In this document: positions 26,304 to 35,108 of the stretch, piece by piece
Position numbering within the stretch: the first letter of the stretch is position 1
Layout: every line of letters starts with the position of its first letter
Assembly (NCBI GenBank): GCA_963797785.1
Contig: CAWCQT010000002.1
Location: 1,240,001 to 1,304,000, forward strand
Source of the DNA: Jatrophihabitans sp963797785
Lineage (GTDB): Bacteria; Actinomycetota; Actinomycetes; Mycobacteriales; Jatrophihabitantaceae
Length of the DNA: 64,000 nucleotides
Direction: 5' to 3'
Notes under the pieces: generated by a model
Database searches by the model: none
What the model was told of the DNA's origin: nothing
The model's input: only the letters and a program-made list of their open reading frames with translations
Position numbers and translations under genes: made by a program

Positions 26304-29300
26304 ATGCGTCTGCACCGCATTTCCTCTGTCATGGGGGCCGCCGCTGTCGTCGTGGCTTTGGCTGCAGCTCCTCAACCAAGCGCGTGGGGCGCGCCGGTCA
26401 CGGCCGACGAGCAAGCGGCCGGCGTGTCAACCTCGATTGACATCAACGGGGTGGACCACGGCCGGACCTTCGACGGTGTGGGCGCGATCAGCGGCGGCGG
26501 CGGGAACTCCCGGCTGCTGATCGACTATCCGGCCGAGCAGCGGAACCAAATTCTGGATTACCTGTTCAAGCCCGGTTACGGTGCCTCGCTGCAGATCCTG
26601 AAGCTCGAGATCGGTGGGGATGCGAACTCCACCGACGGCTCGGAGCCGAGCGTCGAGCACACCCGTGGAGTGGTGAATTGCAACGCCGGTTACGAGTTCT
26701 GGCTGGCCGAGCAGGCGAAGCTGCGCAACCCGAACATCAAGCTGTACGGCTTGGCTTGGGCGGCGCCGGGCTGGATCGGCAACGGCAACTTCTGGTCACA
26801 GGACATGGTCGACTACTTGATGACCTGGCTGGGCTGCGCCAAGTCGCACGGTCTGACGATCGACTACCTGGGCGGCTGGAACGAGAAGGGTCACGACGTC
26901 GCCTGGTACGAGAAGTTGCACGCGACATTGGCCGCGAAGCACTACGCGACCAAGATCGTCGCTGACGACTCCGGGTGGGGCACGGCCGACGACGTGATCA
27001 AGGATCCCGACTTCGCGAAGGCGGTTGACATTCTTGGCGCGCACTACTCGTGTGAAGGTGGCGACGGCGGCAACGCCGACTCGTGTTCGACGACGCCGAA
27101 CGCGATCGCGACCGGCAAGCCGTTGTGGGACAGCGAGCAGGGCTCTCAGGACGACAACACCGGTGCCGGCCCGCTGATCCGGGCGATCACTCGCGGTTAC
27201 ATCGATGCCAAGATGACCGCGCTGCTGAATTGGCCGCTGATCGCGGCGATCACGCCGAATCTGCCGTACGCGACGGTCGGCATGATGGTCGCCGGCCAGC
27301 CCTGGTCGGGCAACTACAGCGTTGGCGAAAACACCTGGGTCACCGCACAGGTCACTCAGTTCGCCCAGCCGGGCTGGCAGTTCCTCGACGGCGCGAGCGG
27401 CTATCTCGGCGGCGACCGGACCAACGGCAGCTACGTCAGCCTCAAGTCGCCCGATTCGAAGGATTACAGCACGGTGGTGGAGACCACCACGGCGACCGCG
27501 GCCTCGACCGCGGCGTTCGACGTCACCGGCGGCCTGCCCGCCGGGAAGCCGGTGCACGTGTGGGCGACGAACGTGAACTCGACCGCCGATGCGGACCACT
27601 TCGTGCACCTCACCGACCTGACGCCGGACAGCTCGGGTCACTTCAGCTACCAGCTGCAGCCCGGCTACGTGTACACGTTCAGCACGGTCGCCGGCGCCGG
27701 CCACGGAGACGCCACGAGCCCGGCCGGGCACAAGCTGGCGCTGCCCTACTCGGACAACTTCAACAGTTACCGCGCGGGGCAGGAAGCGCGCTACGTCTCG
27801 GACATGCAGGGTTCGTTCGAGGTACAGCCGTGTGCGGCTGGGCGTGGGGGCATGTGCCTGCAACAGATGGCCCCGGTCAAGCCGATCGAGTGGCAGCAGG
27901 ACAGCGATGCCTTCACCTTGGTCGGTGATCCGTCATGGACGAACTACACGGTTCGAACCGACGTCGAGCTGGCTAAGCCGGGCACCGTCGAATTGATCGG
28001 GCGCGCCGGCACGCAGAACCGGCCCCAGTCGCACCAACAGGGCTACTACTTCCAGATCAGCAACACCGGCGCTTGGACCCTGCTCAAGAGCGACGCCGAC
28101 GGCAATCGCACCGTGCTGGCCCGCTCGTCCGTGGCCGCACTGGGTACCCGTCGCTGGCACCAGCTCGCGCTGTCCTTCGCCGGGTCGACGATCACCGCCT
28201 CGATCGACGGCAAGGCCGTCGGCGTGGTCCAGGACGGCTCATACACTTCGGGGCAGATCGGCCTCGGCCTGGCCGCCCCGAACCAGTACGTCACCGACCA
28301 GTTCGACAACCTCTCGGTCGCCCGCATCGCCGCAGCGGCGCCGACCGCGCAACTTGCGGTCAAGCCGGCGACGGCGACCGTGCCGCGCGGCAAGACCGTC
28401 AACGTCACCGCAACATTCACCGTCCCTCGGACTGCGACCACCGCCCAGGGGGTCAACCTCACCTTGAACGCGCCGGACGGATTCGGCTATGACGACTCGG
28501 CTCAGGTGTTCGGCGCCGTCAAGCCCGGCCAGCACGTCTCGGCGACCTGGCAGCTGACCGCGCCCACCGACACCGCGCCCTCGGCCGCGATCACCGCGAC
28601 CGCCACCTACGCCCAGCAGCAGGTCGCGCACTGGCTCATCGGCACAGCCGCATTGAAAGTGACCGACCCGCCGCTGCCGTCCGGCACGGTCGCGGTCAGC
28701 GACATGGACTTCCTGTCCGCGACCAACGGTTGGGGACCCGTCGAGCGCGACCAGTCGGTCGGCGGCACCAACTCTGGTGACGGCCAGCCGCTGAAGGTCG
28801 ACGGCACCAGCTACGCCAAGGGCCTGGGCACCAACGCGGTCAGCGACGTCAAACTCTTTCTCGGCGGCAACTGCTCGGCCTTCAAGACCACGGTCGGCAT
28901 GGATGACGAGGTCGGCGACGGCACGGTCACCTTCACCATCGCGGGCGACGGTAAGACACTCGCCGCGACCGGCACGGTGAAGGGCAGCGACCCGAGCCAG
29001 CAACTCACCGCCGACGTCAGCGGCGTCCAGGTGCTGGACCTCATCGTCGGCGACGCCGGCGACGGCAACGGAGACGACCACGGCGACTGGGCCGAGCCCA
29101 CGCTGACCTGCGCCGGAGCGCCGAACGCGGGCGTGAACGACGTCAGCGACCTGAACTTCAGCTCCGCGACCAACGGTTGGGGACCGGTCGAACGCGACCA
29201 GTCCGTCGGTGGGAATCAGACCGGCGACGGACAACCGCTCACCATCGACAAGACCGTCTACTCGAAGGGCCTGGGCACCAACGCAGTCAGCGACGTGACG

Positions 29301-29564
29301 ATCTACCTCGGCGGCAAGTGCAACACCCTGACCGCCACCGTCGGCGTGGACGACGAGGTCGGCGCGCAAGGCTCGGTCACGTTCACCATCATCGGCGACG
29401 GCAAGACGCTGGCCGCCAGCACGACCCTGCACGGCGGCGACCCGGCACAACAGCTCAGCGCCGACCTCGCCGGTGTGCAGGTGGTCGAACTCGTCGTCGG
29501 CGACGCCGGCGACGGCAACGCGTGGGACCACGGTGACTGGGCGGCACCCAAGATCACCTGCTGA
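26304..29564 (+). CDS. Secreted galactocerebrosidase-like glycoside hydrolase (GH59) with two NPCBM domains
   Basis: A 1086-residue exported enzyme related over its full length to animal beta-galactocerebrosidase (GALC). ATG 26304 has GGAG ten bases before it and opens a signal peptide ending near SAWGA (residue 30). The TIM barrel starts with GRTFDGVGAISGGGGNSRLL. Acid/base Glu194 is in GGWNEKG and nucleophile Glu278 in LWDSEQGS. Other GALC-like blocks are ILDYLFKPGYGASLQILKLE and FAQPGWQFL. A beta-sandwich follows, then a lectin-like domain near residues 490-680 (WTNYTVRTDVEL; QFDNLSVA). A Big-like linker leads to two near-identical NPCBM modules, about 800-935 and 943-1086. Substrate is inferred to be a beta-galactoside, perhaps a glycolipid or plant glycan. 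Confidence 0.92.
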   Translation: MRLHRISSVMGAAAVVVALAAAPQPSAWGAPVTADEQAAGVSTSIDINGVDHGRTFDGVGAISGGGGNSRLLIDYPAEQRNQILDYLFKPGYGASLQILKLEIGGDANSTDGSEPSVEHTRGVVNCNAGYEFWLAEQAKLRNPNIKLYGLAWAAPGWIGNGNFWSQDMVDYLMTWLGCAKSHGLTIDYLGGWNEKGHDVAWYEKLHATLAAKHYATKIVADDSGWGTADDVIKDPDFAKAVDILGAHYSCEGGDGGNADSCSTTPNAIATGKPLWDSEQGSQDDNTGAGPLIRAITRGYIDAKMTALLNWPLIAAITPNLPYATVGMMVAGQPWSGNYSVGENTWVTAQVTQFAQPGWQFLDGASGYLGGDRTNGSYVSLKSPDSKDYSTVVETTTATAASTAAFDVTGGLPAGKPVHVWATNVNSTADADHFVHLTDLTPDSSGHFSYQLQPGYVYTFSTVAGAGHGDATSPAGHKLALPYSDNFNSYRAGQEARYVSDMQGSFEVQPCAAGRGGMCLQQMAPVKPIEWQQDSDAFTLVGDPSWTNYTVRTDVELAKPGTVELIGRAGTQNRPQSHQQGYYFQISNTGAWTLLKSDADGNRTVLARSSVAALGTRRWHQLALSFAGSTITASIDGKAVGVVQDGSYTSGQIGLGLAAPNQYVTDQFDNLSVARIAAAAPTAQLAVKPATATVPRGKTVNVTATFTVPRTATTAQGVNLTLNAPDGFGYDDSAQVFGAVKPGQHVSATWQLTAPTDTAPSAAITATATYAQQQVAHWLIGTAALKVTDPPLPSGTVAVSDMDFLSATNGWGPVERDQSVGGTNSGDGQPLKVDGTSYAKGLGTNAVSDVKLFLGGNCSAFKTTVGMDDEVGDGTVTFTIAGDGKTLAATGTVKGSDPSQQLTADVSGVQVLDLIVGDAGDGNGDDHGDWAEPTLTCAGAPNAGVNDVSDLNFSSATNGWGPVERDQSVGGNQTGDGQPLTIDKTVYSKGLGTNAVSDVTIYLGGKCNTLTATVGVDDEVGAQGSVTFTIIGDGKTLAASTTLHGGDPAQQLSADLAGVQVVELVVGDAGDGNAWDHGDWAAPKITC

Positions 29565-29639
29565 GAGCACCCGGGATGCAGCACGGGCGAGCAACGTATC
29601 TCGCGGCGCGGCTCGACCAACGACAGGTTCGCGCGCGGC

Positions 29640-30380
29640 TCAGCGAGCCTCGCTGCTGAGCCACTCCTCGAAGGTCTGGGTGCCGGTTCTGTACTCGCCG
29701 GTGGCCAGATTGCCCCCGGTCGCCATGGCCTTGCCGCCTTTACCTGGCAGGCGCACTGCCCAGACGGGCTTGTGTGAGCCGCGGGCGCGGAGTAGCCGTC
29801 GAACCAGATCCGGGAGGTACTCCTGCTCCGGGCCGGCTAACTGGGTCATGCTGACGGGCATGCCCGCGGCGAGTTCGGCAAGGACGTGGCCGACCTCCGC
29901 CGCCGAGACCGGTTGCATCTGCATCTTCGGCACCACCGCGACCGGGCCGGGCACGCGGTCGAGAATCTGGTCTGCGAATTCGTGAAACTGCGTGGCCCGC
30001 AGGATGCTGAAGGGCACGCCAGACTCGGCGAGGACCTGCTCCTGGCGCAGCTTCCCGTCGTAGTAGCCGAACGGCACCCGGTCGATTCCGACGATCGAGA
30101 GTGCGACGATGTGCGCCGTCGACGCCTTTACGGCCGCGTCAACCAGGTTGCGTGCAGCCGCGTCAAAAAAGGCCACGGACTTCTTTGAGTTGCTGGTCAC
30201 GACGTTGCTGGTGTCGATGACCGCATCAGAGCCGGCCAGCGCTTCCACCAGGCCAGCGCCAGTAGTTAGGTCCACTCCGGTCGAGCGCGCCATTACCACC
30301 GGCTCCTGCCCCGCTGCGCGAAGGGCCTCGACTGTGTGCCGACCTACTTTTCCGGTGCCACCTACGACTGCGACCCTCAT
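29640..30380 (-). CDS. NmrA-like/atypical SDR NAD(P)-binding protein
   Basis: A 246-residue protein with a Rossmann entry MRVAVVGGTGKVGRHT (GGxGxxG) and the segment SDAVIDTSNVVTSN. The substrate-side block YYDGKLRQEQVLAESGVPFSI (given by its key residues Tyr, Lys, Glu) resembles atypical SDRs such as NmrA and NAD(P)H:quinone reductases. It lacks the YxxxK dyad of classical SDRs. It lies 200 bp downstream of a TetR gene on the same strand, so it is probably under that regulator. Catalytic role unknown; quinone or electrophile reduction is a guess. Confidence 0.85.
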   Translation of the reverse strand: MRVAVVGGTGKVGRHTVEALRAAGQEPVVMARSTGVDLTTGAGLVEALAGSDAVIDTSNVVTSNSKKSVAFFDAAARNLVDAAVKASTAHIVALSIVGIDRVPFGYYDGKLRQEQVLAESGVPFSILRATQFHEFADQILDRVPGPVAVVPKMQMQPVSAAEVGHVLAELAAGMPVSMTQLAGPEQEYLPDLVRRLLRARGSHKPVWAVRLPGKGGKAMATGGNLATGEYRTGTQTFEEWLSSEAR

Positions 30381-30579
30381 TGCTCACCTCTCCATTTGCT
30401 ACCGATAACAGGCCTGTATGCGGAACTCGGGTTTCCAGGACCGGCGCTTCGCGAGAGGTCTTCTGGTGCAGTCGGGCCTCGGCGGGAGGACCGAAAGTCC
30501 GGTTCGGCCAGAGTCCAACCTGCAACGCGGGAAGTGTTTGCCGGGAGGGATGCGGGCCGCCAGGCCTGCGCGACGAAGG

Positions 30580-31215
30580 TCATCGCCCATTCTTCCTGCA
30601 CCCGCAGATCGCGGCGAAGGTGACTCGGAGACTGGCGTCGAGTTCGTTTGGATCGACGGCCCCGCGTGCCGACCAGGCGAACAGGGTCCCGATGTAGGCG
30701 AAGTAGAGAGCGCCAGCTTTTGCCGAGGCATCCTCAGCCGGAGTGCATCGATGCGAGATGAGCACTCGTTGGAATTCTGCCATCAGGCGGGTGGCGAGAT
30801 CAGTGAAGACGACTGACCTGTGGTTGCCCGATACCAAGATCGATGCGTAGGCGCGAGCCAAGTCTGGTTGGCTGGCAAATAGGGCCAGGAAGGGCTGCAC
30901 CAGCGTGGCGAGTCGGTCGGTGCAGGTGAGTTCGGCGCCGGCCACGGTCGGTGAACCGACGCCATCTCGTTGCAAATGTTCCGCCTCGATTAGTGCATCG
31001 AAAACCTGCACCAGCAGGCTGCGTTTGTCTCCCGTGGACATGACCGTCCCGATACTGACCCCACTCGCCTCCGCAACGTCGCGGATGGTGGCAGCTGCGA
31101 ACCCGCGCTCCTGGAACAGCCGCGCTGCTGCGTCGACGACCCGCTGGCGCGTGGCTCGCCGGAGTTGATCGCGTGCGTAAGCCACCGCGTCACCTCGCCC
31201 GCTGAACGTGTTCAC
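30580..31215 (-). CDS. TetR/AcrR family transcriptional regulator
   Basis: A regulator of about 200 residues. The DNA-binding domain reads RQRVVDAAARLFQERGFAAA then IRDVAEASGVSIGTVMSTG, in which the usual YxxF recognition end is altered to VMSTGDK. The C-terminal domain includes FASQPDLARAYASIL, as in TetR_C proteins for small hydrophobic ligands. Two GTG starts are possible. GTG 31215 lies within a perfect palindrome; GTG 31185 would leave the palindrome entirely in the leader. Either way strong autoregulation is expected. The NmrA-like gene downstream is the likely co-regulated partner. Confidence 0.88.
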   Translation of the reverse strand: MNTFSGRGDAVAYARDQLRRATRQRVVDAAARLFQERGFAAATIRDVAEASGVSIGTVMSTGDKRSLLVQVFDALIEAEHLQRDGVGSPTVAGAELTCTDRLATLVQPFLALFASQPDLARAYASILVSGNHRSVVFTDLATRLMAEFQRVLISHRCTPAEDASAKAGALYFAYIGTLFAWSARGAVDPNELDASLRVTFAAICGCRKNGR

Positions 31216-31228
31216 TGAACACGTTCAG
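31202..31228. promoter_or_regulatory. Perfect 27-bp palindrome overlapping the TetR start (operator)
   Basis: The arms CTGAACGTGTTCA (31202-31214) and TGAACACGTTCAG (31216-31228) match perfectly around a single central base. The GTG start at 31215-31213 lies inside it. Length and symmetry suit a TetR dimer operator, so binding would block both transcription start and translation entry. Confidence 0.8.
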
Positions 31229-31276
31229 GCTAGCACTCGTTGACAACCCGACACCGCCAGCCGGTACGCAACGTGG

Positions 31277-31580
31277 TCACCCACGCCTGAGCAGGTCCCG
31301 CGAGTCGCGACTGCTGCTTTGTCCGGCCGCGAGGTAGGTCGGCCCGACGAGGTTGGCCGCGGCGCCGGCCTGGACGCCGGGTTCCAGGCCCAGCCGCGGC
31401 AGCTGGTCGCGCAACAGGTGCAACGCGCGACCGTACATGCATTATTGGGCAACGACATGGTCCCGGCACAGAGCAGCGTCAACGGGGTGGTGGTGGTGTG
31501 GCGCCCATTCCGGAGACGGTGGCCAAGGCGGCATGGCCACCCTCGATGGCCGCCACCAACCGTTCCAACCTCGCTGCGGT
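31277..31580 (-). pseudogene. Remnant of a Cys/Met-metabolism PLP-dependent enzyme
   Basis: Three frames together give the front of a cystathionine gamma-synthase/O-acetylhomoserine sulfhydrylase-type protein: LERLVAAIEGGHAALATVSGMGAT (the LExxxAALEGGxxAxxxxSGMAA block), then LTLLCAGTMS or GDHVVAQ in the next frame, then YGRALHLLRDQLPRLGLEPG (the YGxTxxLLxxxLPRxG block). At least two frameshifts and loss of the PLP-lysine part show it is dead. It lies between the TetR operator and the PEP mutase-like gene. Confidence 0.7.
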
Positions 31581-31614
31581 CGGGGCAGTTGATCGGGAGA
31601 TCGGGCTGCGCGGA

Positions 31615-32433
31615 TCACAGCAGGAATGGATTCTGGTCGGATGCGAGCGCCGCGAACAGGGCGGTGCCGAACTTGGTGTATAGCTGCCGTTGCAGGCTCG
31701 GACCGAAGCTGACACGGGCGACGCCGAGCGCGGCAAGCTTGGCTAGGGGCCGCTCGCCTTGTCGGCCATATCCGACATTGATCGGGCCGGCGATGCCGTC
31801 GGTGACATCACGGATGACGGCGAAGTCCCCCAGCCCGATCGGGTAGACGCAGTCAGCCCCCGCGGCGAGGTAGCGCGTCCCGCGCACGAGCGTGCCGTCG
31901 AGCTGCTCGGTCGGTGATCCGGCCTGGCGCAGGAACGAGTCGGTACGCGCGTTGATCACGAGATCCACGCCGAGCGAGGCTGCTGCTTCCCGCATTGAGC
32001 CCAGAAAGTCTGCTTGCTCAGCGGGATCGATCATCTCGCCGGTCGCCGGATTCGAGTCTTCCAGGTTCAGTCCGACGGCCCCGGTGCTGGCGAACCGCTC
32101 GACCAGCTCGGTGGCCGGGAGCCCGTAGCCGCGTTCGAAGTCCACGGTGACGGGGACGTTGACAGCACGGACGATCCGGGCCGTCGCAGCGAGCACCTCC
32201 GCGACCGGTGTCGCCTCGCCGTCGGCGTAACCGAGTACCGAAGCCGTCGCAGCGCTGCTGGTGGCTACGGCCGAGAATCCGGCGTCGGCGACCATGACGG
32301 CCGAGGCCGCGTCCCAAGCGTTCGGCACCACCAACGGATTACCGGGCACGTGCAGTGCTCGTAGTGTGGCCGCCTTGTGCTGCGCCGAGGTGAGTTCGCC
32401 GAGGCTTACGGGTGAGCCGGGATCACGAGTCAT
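31615..32433 (-). CDS. Isocitrate lyase/phosphoenolpyruvate mutase family protein
   Basis: A 272-residue enzyme of the ICL/PEPM superfamily, which makes or breaks C-C or C-P bonds of 2-oxo acids using Mg2+. ATG 32433 is preferred to two nearby upstream ATGs because GGAG sits six bases before it. Blocks are LVVPNAWDAASAVMVADAGF, VTVDFERGYG (Mg-binding Asp/Glu), VGLNLEDSNP, INARTDSFLR and RVSFGPSLQRQLYT. It lacks the KKCGH motif of true isocitrate lyase, so a methylisocitrate lyase- or oxaloacetate decarboxylase-like activity is likelier. It is divergent from a RidA gene. Confidence 0.9.
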   Translation of the reverse strand: MTRDPGSPVSLGELTSAQHKAATLRALHVPGNPLVVPNAWDAASAVMVADAGFSAVATSSAATASVLGYADGEATPVAEVLAATARIVRAVNVPVTVDFERGYGLPATELVERFASTGAVGLNLEDSNPATGEMIDPAEQADFLGSMREAAASLGVDLVINARTDSFLRQAGSPTEQLDGTLVRGTRYLAAGADCVYPIGLGDFAVIRDVTDGIAGPINVGYGRQGERPLAKLAALGVARVSFGPSLQRQLYTKFGTALFAALASDQNPFLL

Positions 32434-32663
32434 GATCATCTCCATGTTCTGTGATGTGTGGTCGTCGACGTCAGCGCGAGCAGCCACCGCTGGCTTCGGG
32501 TCATGGCAAGGTGGCGTCCTGTCGGTAGCTCCTGACTCGGTCACAAGTACAGACACAGCGCGGGACCGAAACTGGTCACTCCGGGTGCGACCAGTTCCCC
32601 CCGCTGTCTCGCCGTCCCGAAAGGCGGACGTTAAGCGTTCGCTGACGAGCGCAGAATCGCCGC

Positions 32664-33092
32664 ATGACCATCACGCGCTTGAACCCTGAACAGCTGCACA
32701 TGACTGCGGGCTACTCCCACGTCACGATCGTGGAGTCCGGCCGGCTGGCCGTGCTGGCCGGGCAATGTCCGCTTGGGCGCGATGCGCAACTCGTCGGTCC
32801 CGGCGACGTCCTGGCTCAGGTGGACCAAGTGGTCGCTAACCTCGCGGAGGCCCTCGCGGCCGCCGGGGCATCTCCAGCAGATGTCATTCGTTCGGTGATC
32901 TACGTCGTGAGCCACGATCCCGGCGTGCTGTCGAGTGTGTGGGCTCGCCTCACCAGCTCAGCCGTGGGCGAGGCGTTCACCACGGCCAGCACCCTTCTCG
33001 GCGTTGCCGCTCTCGGTTACAGGGGCCAACTTGTCGAGGTCGACCTCACCGCTGCGCTGCCGGCCGAGCACGGTCACGACGACGTCCCCTAG
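32664..33092 (+). CDS. RidA/YjgF family protein (enamine/imine deaminase-like)
   Basis: A 142-residue Rid protein. It has GYSHVTIVESGRLAVLAGQC at the front, the helix VDQVVANLAEALAAAGASPADVI, and the strand SVIYVVSHDP. At the end GVAALGYRGQLVEVDLTAAL replaces the consensus RxxLPxxxxVEIE. The active-site Arg of canonical RidA (normally in the xRPxxx strand near residue 105) is not clearly retained, so it may belong to a Rid2-7 subgroup of unknown substrate. It is divergent from the PEP mutase-like gene with a 230-bp shared promoter region. Confidence 0.88.
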   Translation: MTITRLNPEQLHMTAGYSHVTIVESGRLAVLAGQCPLGRDAQLVGPGDVLAQVDQVVANLAEALAAAGASPADVIRSVIYVVSHDPGVLSSVWARLTSSAVGEAFTTASTLLGVAALGYRGQLVEVDLTAALPAEHGHDDVP

Positions 33093-33320
33093 CCGGTCGT
33101 GACATCGGAGAACCGTCTCCGTTCGTCTGGATACTTCGTTGGGCAGGAAGATCACGATCTGTTGGGCGTCAGCGATCGGCAGAGCCAGAGTCTCCCGCTG
33201 CCAGCTCAGCTCGCCCGCGGTCGGGTGGGCGATGCGCAGGGGAACGGCGGGCGGCGGGATGTGTTGAGCGAGGCGCCGGGTGAACTCGGGCCCGGCGAAC
33301 GGGGTGAGTTCGCTCTTGAC
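33093..33320 (-). pseudogene. C-terminal remnant of an MmyB-type XRE regulator
   Basis: The readable stretch GPEFTRRLAQHI, then AHPTAGELSWQRETLALPI and DAQQIVIFLPN matches the end of the MmyB ligand-binding domain (EFxRLWAxH; HPxVGxLxLxxExLxLP; DQxLVxYxA). The helix-turn-helix and most of the sensor domain are absent upstream, where the sequence turns into repeat-bearing spacer. Non-functional relic next to the RidA gene end. Confidence 0.65.
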
Positions 33321-33902
33321 CCGTTCCGACGCTTCGGCCGGGGGACCCACCCTAGGTTGAAAGCCTGTTCGTCGGCGACGTAATCCCAATCGGAAACAGG
33401 TGTCGTGCTCTTGGGTCGAAGCTACGTCGTTGAGGCCGGTGGCGACATTCGAAACGTTTGGGCCGGCGACCTGGACCCGACCCGGCGGTGAACCACGTCC
33501 GCATGAACCACCGGGTCATGATGCGAATCTGCCAGACACCTCCGCGTGCGGGCTCTGCCGCGCAGCGGGGTCTACCGGCGCTGCCGCGAGCCGGTAGCCG
33601 CGTAATCGGTTTCTGTGTGATGGACCGTCGGTGCGCTCGACGCGCGGCCGCCGGCAGCAACACCGGATTGGGCCGCTTCGCGGCTCGGACGTGGCCGGGC
33701 TGGAGTAGTTGGAGATTCAGCACACCAAGGATCGCGTTGGAGGGTTGGGCGCGACTTTGCGTCGCTGCTCCAGAAGTTGCTCCGCGCCGTCGGACGATCA
33801 CATTGTTCACCCGCTCCGGATTCGCAGCGAGCGCGCGGGTCTTGACTACTGATTCGGCTCCGGAGTAGGCCTGGGTGGGCCCTGTGGACGCTAGGAGCAG
33901 AC
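33321..33902. other. Spacer with one hairpin-repeat locus
   Basis: No gene is seen. The repeat at 33551-33600 is its only recognisable part. Confidence 0.5.
33551..33600 (+). repeat. Island hairpin repeat copy
   Basis: A + copy, GGCTCTGCCGCGCAGCGGGG, then TCTACCGGCGCTGCCGCGAG. The right stem arm is GCGGGG as in one unit of the 20829 run. Confidence 0.7.
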
Positions 33903-34952
33903 ATGCGCTTTTCCCTGCGGATTCTGGTGGTGGTGGCGGCGAGCGCGGCCGTTGGTGTGTCGGCGGCTGCGGGAAGCGCATCAGGCACATCGCCGAGGGC
34001 AGCGAGTTCGCCCGCGACGTCCACCCTGCCGGGTTGGGCGATCGGACCCTTCGCCCGCTACGCGGGCAACCCGATCCTGACCCCGCCGGTCGACCCGGCG
34101 CCGGACCAACTGTGGGAGTGGCCGGAGGCCTTCAACCCGTCGGTCGTGGTGGTCAACGGCGTGTTCCACATGCTCTACCGGGGCTCGGCGTCCGGCAACT
34201 TCTCGTCGATCGGCGCGGCGACGAGTCACGACGGACACCATTTCACCGAGGCATCCAACAATCCGGTTATCAGCCGCGATCTGCCGTCGGAGACCCACGG
34301 CGTCGAGGACCCGCGGATGTACTACTCGGCTGGGCATTACTACGCCTTCTTCACCGGTTACGACGGCACGAACATCGGCATCAACGAAGCGGTCTCCACC
34401 GACGCGCTGCACTGGACCCAGCTGGGCCGCGTCATCCCCGATACCAAGAACGCCGCCGTTGTCGCCGATCCGAGCGGCCGGCCGGTAAAGATCAGCGGCC
34501 ACTACCTCATGTACTACGGCCAGTCCGGCAGCGGCGCCCACCTCGCAAAGTCCACCGACCTCGAGCACTGGACGACCACCGCCACAGTTGACCCGCACTT
34601 CCCAGCCAGCTACGTGCCGTGGGAATTCTGTGTCGCCGTCACCAACTATCCGAACGCACACGGCTCGTCCAGCAACGACGTCGTACTCTTCGTGGCCGGC
34701 GAGCTGATGGGGCGGGGGCGCTGGTACTACGCGGTGAGCGAGATCCTCTTCCACCAAAGCGACCTCACCGCCCCCGCGGCCCAGCTGCACCAGCCGGTAC
34801 TCGCACCGAAGGCGCCGTACGAGATCTACGGCTACACCCCGCACACCGTCTTCATGAACAACATCCTGCTCTACAAAGGAAAATGGTGGATGTACTACGG
34901 CGCGGGTGACAGCGTGATCGCCTTGGCCAACGCGCCCGTACACCGGCGCTGA
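33903..34952 (+). CDS. Secreted GH130-like glycosidase
   Basis: A 349-residue exported five-bladed beta-propeller protein. The signal peptide is RFSLRILVVVAASAAVGVSA. GH130-type blocks are ARYAGNPILTP at about residue 50, AFNPSVVVVNGVFHMLYRG near 75, THGVEDPRMYY near 137 with the expected catalytic Asp, and WWMYYGAGDSVIALA at the C-terminus. The family includes beta-mannoside phosphorylases and hydrolases. Secretion argues for a hydrolase, as phosphorolysis outside the cell is unlikely. It could act with the GH59 enzyme on a shared polysaccharide, but nothing fixes the substrate. Confidence 0.85.
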   Translation: MRFSLRILVVVAASAAVGVSAAAGSASGTSPRAASSPATSTLPGWAIGPFARYAGNPILTPPVDPAPDQLWEWPEAFNPSVVVVNGVFHMLYRGSASGNFSSIGAATSHDGHHFTEASNNPVISRDLPSETHGVEDPRMYYSAGHYYAFFTGYDGTNIGINEAVSTDALHWTQLGRVIPDTKNAAVVADPSGRPVKISGHYLMYYGQSGSGAHLAKSTDLEHWTTTATVDPHFPASYVPWEFCVAVTNYPNAHGSSSNDVVLFVAGELMGRGRWYYAVSEILFHQSDLTAPAAQLHQPVLAPKAPYEIYGYTPHTVFMNNILLYKGKWWMYYGAGDSVIALANAPVHRR

Positions 34953-35108
34953 CGAGCTCGGGCGCTGGTGGCTCTGTGTCCGCCGACTCACCTGACCTCA
35001 GTCGGGCGGCCACGCGCGCGGGCTGGCAACCGTCAACCATCGCTCTCCGAGACCACACGACGCGGCGGAAGGCCAAGACAACAATCGCCGCGTGCACGTC
35101 CGCAATTG

